Of a stretch of 43,425 nt of DNA, positions 32,098 to 39,171 are shown piece by piece. This DNA is from CAZTEB01 sp964612735 (lineage in GTDB: Bacteria > Patescibacteriota > Microgenomatia > UBA1400 > PJMF01): positions 1 through 43,425 of the forward strand of contig CAZTEB010000002.1 in assembly GCA_964612735.1 (NCBI GenBank), read 5' to 3'. How positions within the stretch are numbered: position 1 is the first letter of the stretch; each line of letters opens with the position of its first letter. Both the position numbers and the translations under genes were made by a program. Below the pieces are notes generated by a model. It was given only the letters and a program-made list of their open reading frames with translations. It had not been told where the DNA came from and did not search any database.

Positions 32098-32125
32098 ATT
32101 GTACCTCAGGAAGGAAAAGGGCCAA
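32098..32125 (-). promoter_or_regulatory. Promoter giving a leaderless obg start
   Basis: Minus strand: TTGGCC (32125-32120), 16-base spacer, TACAAT (32103-32098), then six bases and the ATG at 32091. Predicted transcription starts on the start codon. Confidence 0.55.
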
Positions 32126-32133
32126 ACGCTTGC

Positions 32134-33258
32134 TTAGCGCAAGTACGTCAATGGATTAAGCAGCACGCCACCCTGGCGAATCTCAAAGTGCAAGTGGGTA
32201 CCAGTACTACGACCAGTGCTTCCCATTTGACCCAACAAACTACCCCTAGAGACACGTTGACCAGGCTGAACTTGGATCACACTCAAGTGAGCATACAGGG
32301 TGACGAAGCCATTGCCATGATCGACCATGACTCGATTACCATAGCCACTATTATCGATCCAGCCAGCCACCGTCACCACACCGCTATCAGCAGCTAAGAT
32401 AGGGCCGCCACCGCGGTTCGAGATGTCGATGGCGCGGTGATAGAACCGATAACCCTGACTGATACCACCTTGCGCTGGCCAGACGAACGAGCCAGTGGCG
32501 CTGACAGCTCCTGCGTCAGGTGTAAACGCCACAGCAGTCCGAGCAGGCGCCGTTCTGACTACGTTTGGCTTAGCACCATCTGGCACCATCAACTGCTGGC
32601 CGATCGCCAGCTCAAACGTCTCATTATTTCTAAATTCATTAAAAGGATAGTCTACAATCACCTGGACTTGAGAATCATCGAGGCCATACTTTTTACCGAT
32701 TGAGTAAATAGTCTCTCCCCTAGCAACTTTGTGGCGAATACCATCCACCGGCAAAACTCTAAGCTGTTGACCAGGCTTGAGAGTGCTCTGTGCGGTCAAG
32801 TCATTCTCCCAAAGAATAGTATCGACCTGCAATCCATACCGAGTGGCGATCGATGACAGCGTCTCGCCGTCCTCCACCGTGTGGGTAATCACCTCGCCAC
32901 CTCTATATTGGCGAACTTCTTCAGCCTGGGTAGTATAAAAGTCGGTAGAAAATGCATCTGCCGTAGCCAAAACACCACCAGTGCCAGACTGAACTTGACC
33001 CTCCTCCTGCTCCTCAAAGATCAACGGTCCAAACGTAATCACCATAAAGATCAAACTGATCATTCCAAAGTGAAGGAATGGTCGTGCGTACCTTCCCCGT
33101 TGCTTATACAACAAGTCGACAATGAGACCTTTGCCCTCCTCAAATTGAGAAAAGCGCTGGTAGCCCCTCGAGCGAACATACTTACGCAGAAACGTTACGA
33201 ATTCTTGAAATTCAATGACCAAGAGTGGTTTATTTAGCCTGGAAAAGAAGGATTTCAT
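32134..33258 (-). CDS. Membrane-anchored murein hydrolase, two LysM plus M23 peptidase
   Basis: 374 residues. A basic cytoplasmic N-terminus (1-60), one span (about 61-81), then LysM 1 (HTVEDGETLSSIATRYG, about 124-168), LysM 2 (HKVARGETIYSIGKKYG, about 174-226) and an M23 metallopeptidase domain (about 260-374). Zinc ligands of M23 are visible: H274 and D278 (HRAID), and HLH with H357 as the third ligand; H324 (YAHL) and H355 complete the active site. It would bind peptidoglycan through LysM and cut peptide cross-links, in cell division or envelope remodelling. All active residues are present, so it is probably enzymatic, unlike EnvC/NlpD-type activators. A TACAAT lies 11 bases before the ATG. 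Confidence 0.93.
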   Translation of the reverse strand: MKSFFSRLNKPLLVIEFQEFVTFLRKYVRSRGYQRFSQFEEGKGLIVDLLYKQRGRYARPFLHFGMISLIFMVITFGPLIFEEQEEGQVQSGTGGVLATADAFSTDFYTTQAEEVRQYRGGEVITHTVEDGETLSSIATRYGLQVDTILWENDLTAQSTLKPGQQLRVLPVDGIRHKVARGETIYSIGKKYGLDDSQVQVIVDYPFNEFRNNETFELAIGQQLMVPDGAKPNVVRTAPARTAVAFTPDAGAVSATGSFVWPAQGGISQGYRFYHRAIDISNRGGGPILAADSGVVTVAGWIDNSGYGNRVMVDHGNGFVTLYAHLSVIQVQPGQRVSRGSLLGQMGSTGRSTGTHLHFEIRQGGVLLNPLTYLR

Positions 33259-33367
33259 CGCGTGGAATCATTGTACCATCTAGAGTAAATTCGTATGACA
33301 CAAAGAGAGCGATCTTCAATCACTTCACAAAACCTGAATTGAGGTTTTTGCCTGGTACCTGTAGATC

Positions 33368-34768
33368 TTACGCCGCCTTAAGACTCGCCAGGAACGCCTT
33401 ATTCGTCTTTGTTCTCTTGAGCTGAGTAATCAGCGTATTAGCACGCTCTTCTTTATCGAGCGTGTCGATCATCCTATGCAATGTGGCGATAGTTTGATAC
33501 GTAACTGGCTCGATTAACAAGTCGTCTCTTCTAGTACCAGATCGCTGTGGGTCGATAGCTGGGTAAATTCTGCGCTCAGCCAACTTGCGATCAAGATGCA
33601 CCTCTTGGTTACCAGTACCCTTGAACTCTTCGTAGACCAGGTCATCCATTCGAGACCCAGTATCGATCAAAGCAGTACCAATGATAGTTAAACTACCAGG
33701 CACCTCGAAGTTTCGAGCGGCGCCAAAGAACTTCTTAGGTGGGAACAACGCAGCAGGATCAAAACCACCAGACAGAGTTCTACCAGAAGTTGGAATTGAT
33801 AAGTTATACGCTCGAGCTAATCGAGTAATTGAGTCAAGCAAAATGACGACGTCTTGACCAGCTTCAACCAATCTCTTGGCATGCTCGAGAGCCAACTCAG
33901 CTACTCTGCACTGTTCGTCTGAGGGTTCATCAAAGTTACTAGCAGCAACTTCACCCTTATCCTTGGTGATGCTGGCGATGTGTCGCCTGATGTCAGTAAC
34001 TTCTTCTGGACGCTCACCCACTAAGACAGCCATCAGATGTACATCTGGATAGTTGGTGGCGATACCAGTGGCAATGTCTTTAAGTAACGTGGTCTTACCA
34101 GCCTTAGGTGGTGACACGATCAAGCTACGCTGACCTTTACCGATCGGCGCGATCATGTCGATGATTCGCAGTGAGAGTGGCTCTTCACCCGTCTCGAGGA
34201 CAAGTTGATCATCAGGATACACTGGCGTAAGGCTGTGAAACTTGCCTCTGCCATCTGAAGAGTACTCTTCGATGGGTTGGCCGTTAACCTTCTCTACCTT
34301 CAGCAAACCCCAGTAGCGCTCATTTTCCTTGGGCTCTCTACCTGGGCCCTCGATGACATCACCTGGTCTCAGCTTAAGCCTTCTGATTTGTGAGCTTGAG
34401 ATATACGCATCTCGATCGTGCTGGGAGTATGCCACTCGAAGGACACCATGACCATCTCTTGAGGTATCTAGGATACCGGTCAGAGTCTCAGTCGCTCTAT
34501 CTTGATCGTTGTGGTTGCCTCGAGAGTTATTACCTCCTCTGTTTCTTGAACCTCGATTGTTGTCTGAGCGATTATTTCTGCGACCAGTACCCTTCTGTGA
34601 AGAGCTGGAGTCGTTTTTCTTGATAGGCATAACGGGGACTTTTTTTGGAGTTGAGTCTGAATCTGCCTTCTTTGATGAGGTGTCTTTAGATTCTTGAGAG
34701 GTGTTCGCTGATTTCGAACTTGGTGCTGTGCCAACAAGCGAGCTGGCATCTGATGAAGATTTCGACAT
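33368..34768 (-). CDS. rho: Transcription termination factor Rho with disordered N-terminus
   Basis: 466 residues. RNA-dependent helicase that ends transcripts. The N-terminal 95 residues are a Ser/Lys/Asp-rich then Arg/Asn/Gly-rich disordered region (GTGRRNNRSDNNRGSRNRGG) in place of the usual helical Rho_N domain. Then the RNA-binding cold-shock-like domain (about 93-170), Walker A PPKAGKTTL (220-228), Walker B VVILLDS (307-313, D312), Q-loop TSGRTLSGG and R-loop region GTGNQEVHLDR, all intact. An AAGGA about 7 bases before the ATG sets the start. About 200 bases upstream are untranslated, up to the small membrane peptide gene. The basic disordered region could act as an RNA-binding or condensing arm. 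Confidence 0.95.
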   Translation of the reverse strand: MSKSSSDASSLVGTAPSSKSANTSQESKDTSSKKADSDSTPKKVPVMPIKKNDSSSSQKGTGRRNNRSDNNRGSRNRGGNNSRGNHNDQDRATETLTGILDTSRDGHGVLRVAYSQHDRDAYISSSQIRRLKLRPGDVIEGPGREPKENERYWGLLKVEKVNGQPIEEYSSDGRGKFHSLTPVYPDDQLVLETGEEPLSLRIIDMIAPIGKGQRSLIVSPPKAGKTTLLKDIATGIATNYPDVHLMAVLVGERPEEVTDIRRHIASITKDKGEVAASNFDEPSDEQCRVAELALEHAKRLVEAGQDVVILLDSITRLARAYNLSIPTSGRTLSGGFDPAALFPPKKFFGAARNFEVPGSLTIIGTALIDTGSRMDDLVYEEFKGTGNQEVHLDRKLAERRIYPAIDPQRSGTRRDDLLIEPVTYQTIATLHRMIDTLDKEERANTLITQLKRTKTNKAFLASLKAA

Positions 34769-34964
34769 TACGTGTCCTTATATACTGTGTTTGTACTCGT
34801 GCGTAGTAGTGTGGCAAATGATTACTATGCCAGGCAGGCAACTTGAGTGGCGAAACTATCTAATCAACGTATCCTGCATCTATCTGCTGCGCCCACTCGT
34901 TCTATGTATTTTAGAGAAAAAATCAGAGGTATGAGCGATATTATGGCAAAAAATCATCAAAAAG

Positions 34965-35093
34965 TCAAAAACCACCCAGTTGAGTAATGAGGATATAGTA
35001 TATGACAAAACCTATGCCAACACCCAGAAGTACCACGCAGGTCAGGACAGCGACCATCTGCGCAAACGGAATTGTAGAGTTTGGACGAGCCAT
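34965..35093 (-). CDS. Small single-span membrane peptide (42 residues)
   Basis: Begins MARPNSTIPFAQMV, then a long hydrophobic span (about 13-37, VAVLTCVVLLGVGIGFVIYYI) and a short tail ITQLGGF, stop TGA. The N-terminus has Arg and the tail is uncharged, suggesting N-in. It starts 33 bases after the sortase stop and runs the same way, so the two are probably co-transcribed. No family was recognised. The near-ideal transmembrane pattern and position support a real gene; a GGAG sits only two bases before the ATG, so initiation may be coupled. Confidence 0.55.
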   Translation of the reverse strand: MARPNSTIPFAQMVAVLTCVVLLGVGIGFVIYYILITQLGGF

Positions 35094-35126
35094 AGCTCCA
35101 TTTTGCCACGAATAGCAGCAAAAAAG

Positions 35127-35963
35127 CTACTCCACTCTATACGCTTGGGTCGAAGCAGAGGTATCCACCAAACGCGCATATCTAAAGTGCCTAACTGGTG
35201 AGTTCAAGAACTTACAGGTATAGAGAATGAGATCAGCATCGTAATCAGCGATTTCTTTGCCTTCTTCTCCATCATAGATCTCATACACCCACTTACGTTG
35301 ATCTGAGATGACTTCAACCGTGTCACCAGGCTCTGTATCAGGCAAGTAATAAAACGAGTTGTACTTCCAGTACTCAGTCTGCCACCACCACTGCCACCCA
35401 AAACGATGAGCTGCGACGATCATAGGCTGTGATTGGTCGCCAGGCTGACCATATTCAGGCGCCTGCCAGACACCCTGCGTCAGGGCCTCCTCAGGATCCT
35501 CAGTCGCTCGCAACTCAGTGCGCACACCAATTCGAGGAATAACCAACCAATCACCCTCCGGAAGCGACTCACTTTTGGGAGGTAGATAGCGCTCCTGCAC
35601 AGGTGCTTGAAACGCTTGCTCCTCGTAATTAGAGGCTTCGGGGTCTCGTCCTAGTAGTTGTGAAAAAGTCTGCAGGGGCGCCACATCAGCTGGCACCAAC
35701 GAATAGTATAACTGTGGCACAAATAGCGCTCCAGCTACTACTATCGAGATGACAAGCATCACGTTAGCCAGCGCTACCAACATACTTCTCAAAATAGCTT
35801 TGGTGGTGCCACTGGCATTGACGCTGATACGAAGAGATCTTCCCTTAGCATGGACACGAGACGCGCTGCGCCTCTTAGGCTTCTCACCCACTAACGCCAA
35901 ACGCGTAAAGCCAAGTCGCTGACGCAACAACTGCCGGTGTAAAACAAACGAAATATGATGCAT
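35127..35963 (-). CDS. Sortase-family transpeptidase
   Basis: 278 residues. A long basic N-terminus, one span (about 58-87), a linker, then a sortase domain (about 138-270) starting WLVIPRIGVRTEL. The catalytic triad is visible: H186 (IVAAHRFGW), C250 (LILYTCKFL, matching the TLxTC motif) and an Arg in RHFRYAR, probably R261. Sortases join secreted proteins to the wall or to each other at LPxTG-like signals. I found no LPxTG-type tail among the proteins of this window, so its substrates lie elsewhere or use a different signal. It may be class E-like; the class cannot be settled by eye. A good promoter lies upstream. Confidence 0.88.
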   Translation of the reverse strand: MHHISFVLHRQLLRQRLGFTRLALVGEKPKRRSASRVHAKGRSLRISVNASGTTKAILRSMLVALANVMLVISIVVAGALFVPQLYYSLVPADVAPLQTFSQLLGRDPEASNYEEQAFQAPVQERYLPPKSESLPEGDWLVIPRIGVRTELRATEDPEEALTQGVWQAPEYGQPGDQSQPMIVAAHRFGWQWWWQTEYWKYNSFYYLPDTEPGDTVEVISDQRKWVYEIYDGEEGKEIADYDADLILYTCKFLNSPVRHFRYARLVDTSASTQAYRVE

Positions 35964-35977
35964 TGTGAAGTACCTAC

Positions 35978-35993
35978 AGGCATAACGATGCCT
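35978..35993 (-). repeat. Small hairpin in the sortase leader
   Basis: AGGCAT, four-base loop, ATGCCT: six perfect pairs in the roughly 38-base predicted leader. It ends about 14 bases before the ATG and could influence ribosome access or mRNA stability. Confidence 0.45.
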
Positions 35994-36007
35994 TTTGATA
36001 GGATAGT

Positions 36008-36036
36008 AGTATAGCCTAAAATGCCCTAAAAATCAA
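36008..36036 (-). promoter_or_regulatory. Promoter of the sortase gene
   Basis: Minus strand: TTGATT (36036-36031), 17-base spacer, TATACT (36013-36008). Predicted start near 36001, 38 bases before the ATG. Confidence 0.65.
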
Positions 36037-36081
36037 TATTATAGGACTATTAAAACATCTTGCTTCTTGAGGTATTACGCA

Positions 36082-36148
36082 AAGAAGGGCGGAGCGTGGA
36101 AGCTCAGCGGCCTGCCCAACAGCCAAACTCCCACACTTCGCCCTTCTT
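36082..36148. ncRNA. Long imperfect hairpin, candidate structured RNA
   Basis: Ten perfect pairs (36082-36091 AAGAAGGGCG with 36139-36148) continue inward through about eight further pairs (GAGcGTGG with CCcACACTT, one mismatch). An apical stem GGCcTG/CAGCC with loop CCCAA lies at 109-124 of the 36000s. It sits in a 360-base gene-free stretch (35964-36323). It is flanked by similar words TTGAGGTATTAC (36067) and TTGGGGTATCTAC (36151). No T-run follows directly on either strand; on the plus strand a terminator lies about 165 bases downstream. It lacks the GGAA-type loop of SRP RNA. It could be an RNA, a processing site or a small mobile hairpin element. Strand unknown. Confidence 0.4.
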
Positions 36149-36249
36149 CTTTGGGGTATCTACCTATATTCTATCTATTTTTGAGTAGTTATCAATAGTA
36201 AGATCTAGTTTACTTCTGACGCCAAAACCTGTCTAATGGCCTCTATTGG

Positions 36250-36267
36250 ACTTAAGCTTGCTTAAGT
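36250..36267. repeat. Perfect palindrome ACTTAAGC TT GCTTAAGT
   Basis: Eight-base perfect arms around two bases, in the same gene-free stretch, about 10 bases before the bidirectional terminator. It could be an operator or cruciform; no bound gene is evident. Confidence 0.5.
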
Positions 36268-36275
36268 TCGCACCT

Positions 36276-36325
36276 AAAAAAGCATTGTTACTCGTGGTCT
36301 GTCCAGCGGTAATAATGCTTTTTTT
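36276..36325. terminator. Bidirectional intrinsic terminator
   Basis: AAAAAAGCATTGTTAC (36276-36291) pairs with GTAATAATGCTTTTTTT (36309-36325), loop 17. The A-run on one side and T-run on the other give a terminator on both strands. On the minus strand it ends the 36324-36674 gene. On the plus strand it would end a transcript from the gene-free stretch to its left, where no plus-strand gene is seen. Confidence 0.75.
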
Positions 36326-36674
36326 ATTTCACCCCAGATCTATTTTCCCCAGCATAAAATGAAAAATCCTCTGGGAGTGTTACCACCAGCATGTTTCCCC
36401 TCTTTGTAATGCGTGTTCCATCTGGCACATGTGGCGAAAAAAATCGTTTCATAACTTCTACGCTAAGCTCTGTAGTTGGGGAGGTGACAAGCCCCACAGA
36501 CCGAGCATTGAAACTCACAATCTCAAACTGATGACCATATATCTCTTTGCGCACCATCCACTCTTCTGGATACAAGGCCAGCAGCTGCAAAAGCTGAGCG
36601 TATCCCCCTAGCCAATCCAATTGATCACGTACTTCTTTAACGATTTGCTTTGGGAGTTCAGATGCTCTTGGCAT
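36324..36674 (-). CDS. Small protein of unknown function
   Basis: 116 residues, no family recognised. The first 40 residues are helical (KQIVKEVRDQLDWLGGYAQLLQLLALYPEEWMV), the rest beta-rich (HQFEIVSFNARSVGLV; MLVVTLPEDFSFYAG). No signal peptide or span, so cytoplasmic. It has a good promoter (TTGATC, 17 bases, TACAAC) and a terminator exactly at its stop codon, so it is a single-gene unit. It is divergent from the TraG-like ATPase gene; a functional link is possible but unproven. Confidence 0.7.
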   Translation of the reverse strand: MPRASELPKQIVKEVRDQLDWLGGYAQLLQLLALYPEEWMVRKEIYGHQFEIVSFNARSVGLVTSPTTELSVEVMKRFFSPHVPDGTRITKRGNMLVVTLPEDFSFYAGENRSGVK

Positions 36675-36701
36675 GGCTTTTTGGTTCTACACCTACAGAA
36701 A

Positions 36702-36730
36702 GTTGTACTCCCCCTGGTATAACTGATCAA
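36702..36730 (-). promoter_or_regulatory. Promoter of the 116-residue protein gene
   Basis: Minus strand: TTGATC (36730-36725), 17-base spacer, TACAAC (36707-36702). Predicted start near 36695, about 21 bases before the ATG. Confidence 0.55.
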
Positions 36731-36755
36731 GAGCTAAAATATATCCTATAAGTAT

Positions 36756-36785
36756 TTGACAAGCATATTTTAAACGTCTTATAAT
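36756..36785 (+). promoter_or_regulatory. Consensus sigma70 promoter
   Basis: TTGACA (36756-36761), 18-base spacer, TATAAT (36780-36785): both hexamers perfect, the strongest promoter in the window. Predicted start near 36792, about 150 bases before the TraG-like gene. The leader contains a five-codon frame (ATG AAA CTG GCT AGC TAA, 36855-36872) preceded by a GA-rich stretch. Confidence 0.75.
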
Positions 36786-36931
36786 ACATATTAATAACAA
36801 AATAGTCAGTAAATACATATGTTATTCACATCATTAACAAGAGAGTGAGTAACTATGAAACTGGCTAGCTAAATTGATGCTTTCAGCCGCGCTTCACCAT
36901 AATTAACCAACAAAGTATCCGACCAATCAAC

Positions 36932-36937
36932 TATACT
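36932..36937 (+). promoter_or_regulatory. -10 giving a leaderless start at 36944
   Basis: TATACT ends 7 bases before the ATG of the TraG-like gene. No convincing -35. This would be a second, leaderless promoter besides the consensus one upstream. Confidence 0.5.
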
Positions 36938-36943
36938 TACACC

Positions 36944-39166
36944 ATGCCCGCCCCACACACGTTGCTCGAGCTGAGAACCGGCCGAGATGCGGATCACACC
37001 CCCGAAGCAGCTGCACAGCTATTTGCTACCCTTCCCAACCTCAAGAACTCTTTGTGGCACCGCTTGCTGAGTCGCCAAGAGTCGTTGAGCTTCGAGATCG
37101 TAGCTCAAAACCAGACCATCTACTTCTTGGCTCGAGTGCCCACTCGACTTACGACCTACCTTCAAAGCGTCCTGCAGTCTAGTTACCCCGAGATAGTGAT
37201 TAGAGAACTCGAGTACGACCCCGTGATGACCTTTCTGCCAGATCATCAGGACAGCTTTTCTGAACGACAAGGTAAGTTTACGAGCATGGGCAAGCTAGTG
37301 CTACAACGATCAGAACAGTATCCACTCAGGACATACCAAGACTTTACTGACATCGATCCCCTGGCTACCACGCTGTCGACGCTGGCTAAAGTTGGTCCCT
37401 ATGACACTGTCGTCATTCAGATGGTGGTATCTCAAGCAAGCAACTCGTCCCTAGCAGAAGCGACTGGGCTCAAAAGTGCCGCTGGCCTCTCTGGCACTAC
37501 TCAAACTACACAAGAAGATACAAGCTTGGCGCAACTCCTCGACTCACGCTCCCAGCGCCAACTCAGCACCAAAAAGGGCAAAAGCCAGGGACTTAAGGCC
37601 TCGATCAGAATCGTGACCAGATCTGATAGCAAGGAACAAAGCACGCTACTACTCGAGAACATTGCGGCTGCTTTTCAGGCTATGACTCAAAATGCTAGCA
37701 ACAGCCTCGCGTTACGTCGTCCCCACTTCTTCGCGAACAACTTCCTCAAGGCAGTTGCCACTCGAAGCACTTCTGGAAAGCGCAATCACCTCAACTTAGA
37801 CGAGCTGGCCACGCTCTTTCATCTGCCAAACGCTAAGCTGGCCTCCATCCCGAACATCGCCTGGGGCAAGACGCTGCTGGGTGAACCACCCGAAAATTTG
37901 CCGGCAGTGAGCTCTAGCATGAGTTCTGAAGAAAAGCGAGAAATCAATCCTTTTGCTCGAGTTGGGTACAAAAATACTCCGACTGTCTACGGTCTGAAAC
38001 GCTCAGACAGGCGTCGCCACCTCTACGTGATTGGAAAAACTGGGACTGGTAAATCGACGCTGTTGGCCAACATGGCCATCAATGACCTCAAGAGCGACGA
38101 AGGCATGTGCGTCATTGATCCCCACGGCGACTTAGTCGAGACTCTACTCGACTACATTCCCTCTCATCGAATTAACGACGTCGTGTACCTCGACCCCGCT
38201 GATCCAGAACGCACTGTCAGGTTAAACTTATTCGAGGGCGAACACGTTCAGCACCGTGAGTTGATTGCCTCTGGCATCGTCTCTGTCTTCCAAAAGTTGT
38301 ACTCCTACTCTTGGGGCCCACGACTTGAGTACATTTTGAGAAATGCTCTATTGACGCTGCTACAAAGTGACCAGGCCAAGATGTCTGACATCGTGGAGAT
38401 TCTGACCGATGCCAAGTTCCGAAAGAACATCGTCGACAAGCTTGACGACACCATCTTAAAGAACTTTTGGCTGAATGAGTTCGAGAAAATGCCCGATCGC
38501 CAACGTACTGAAGCCATCGCTCCTATCTTGAATAAAGTTGGTCAATTTGTGTCGTCACCCCTGGTCCGTGACGTAGTGAATGCACCGAAAAGCTCATTTA
38601 GCATCGAAGACGTCATGGATCAGGGCAAAATCTTACTGGTGAACCTCTCCCAAGGAAAACTCGGTGAAGATAATGCTACGCTACTCGGCGCCATGCTGAT
38701 CACCAAGATCCAGCTGGCCGCGATGAGTAGAGTCCATATGCCAGAGGAACAGCGCCGTGATTTCTATCTCTATGTCGATGAATTCCAAAACTTCGCCACT
38801 GATTCTTTTACTAAAATTTTATCTGAGGCTCGTAAGTACAGGCTAAACTTAACCCTTGCAAATCAATACATCGCCCAAATTCCAGAGGCTGTCCAGAAGG
38901 CTATCTTCGGTAACTGCGGCACCATGATCAGCTTCGTGATGGGGTCTGATGACGCACAAGTCTTTAGTAAAGAGTACGGCGACGCCTACTCGACCGATGA
39001 TCTAGTCTCTCTGGGCAGACATCAGATTATCAATAAAATCACCATCGACAACATCGTCAGCCGCCCCTTCCCTGCTGAGACGCTACCACTTGCTAGTAGC
39101 TCAAACGGCAATCGAGAGAAAGTGCTCAAAGTCAGTGGCGAGCGGTATGCAAAGAAGAAAAAGTAG
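36944..39166 (+). CDS. TraG/VirD4-like DNA-transfer ATPase
   Basis: 740 residues. The N-terminal 350 residues form an alpha/beta domain without an obvious membrane span. Then a RecA-like motor: Walker A GKTGTGKST (about 363-371), CVIDPHGDLVETLLDYIP, a Walker B region FYLYVDEFQNF, and TLANQYIAQIPEAVQKAIFGNCGT, all marks of TraD/TraG/VirD4-type coupling ATPases in type IV secretion. Soluble, unlinked versions are common in CPR genomes. No relaxase or other secretion genes are nearby, so conjugation is not supported here. Pumping DNA or protein with the pilin systems is a possibility. It has a strong promoter and ends six bases before convergent radA. Confidence 0.88.
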   Translation: MPAPHTLLELRTGRDADHTPEAAAQLFATLPNLKNSLWHRLLSRQESLSFEIVAQNQTIYFLARVPTRLTTYLQSVLQSSYPEIVIRELEYDPVMTFLPDHQDSFSERQGKFTSMGKLVLQRSEQYPLRTYQDFTDIDPLATTLSTLAKVGPYDTVVIQMVVSQASNSSLAEATGLKSAAGLSGTTQTTQEDTSLAQLLDSRSQRQLSTKKGKSQGLKASIRIVTRSDSKEQSTLLLENIAAAFQAMTQNASNSLALRRPHFFANNFLKAVATRSTSGKRNHLNLDELATLFHLPNAKLASIPNIAWGKTLLGEPPENLPAVSSSMSSEEKREINPFARVGYKNTPTVYGLKRSDRRRHLYVIGKTGTGKSTLLANMAINDLKSDEGMCVIDPHGDLVETLLDYIPSHRINDVVYLDPADPERTVRLNLFEGEHVQHRELIASGIVSVFQKLYSYSWGPRLEYILRNALLTLLQSDQAKMSDIVEILTDAKFRKNIVDKLDDTILKNFWLNEFEKMPDRQRTEAIAPILNKVGQFVSSPLVRDVVNAPKSSFSIEDVMDQGKILLVNLSQGKLGEDNATLLGAMLITKIQLAAMSRVHMPEEQRRDFYLYVDEFQNFATDSFTKILSEARKYRLNLTLANQYIAQIPEAVQKAIFGNCGTMISFVMGSDDAQVFSKEYGDAYSTDDLVSLGRHQIINKITIDNIVSRPFPAETLPLASSSNGNREKVLKVSGERYAKKKK

Positions 39167-39171
39167 TAGGC

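Noticed and set aside
34980..35201. Plus-strand frame between rho and the sortase
   Set aside because: It overlaps the sortase end and the 42-residue membrane peptide on the minus strand; its product has no coherent pattern.
36082..36148. SRP (4.5S) RNA
   Set aside because: The apical loop is CCCAA-like and lacks the conserved GGAA-type loop and the asymmetric internal loop of the SRP54-binding domain.
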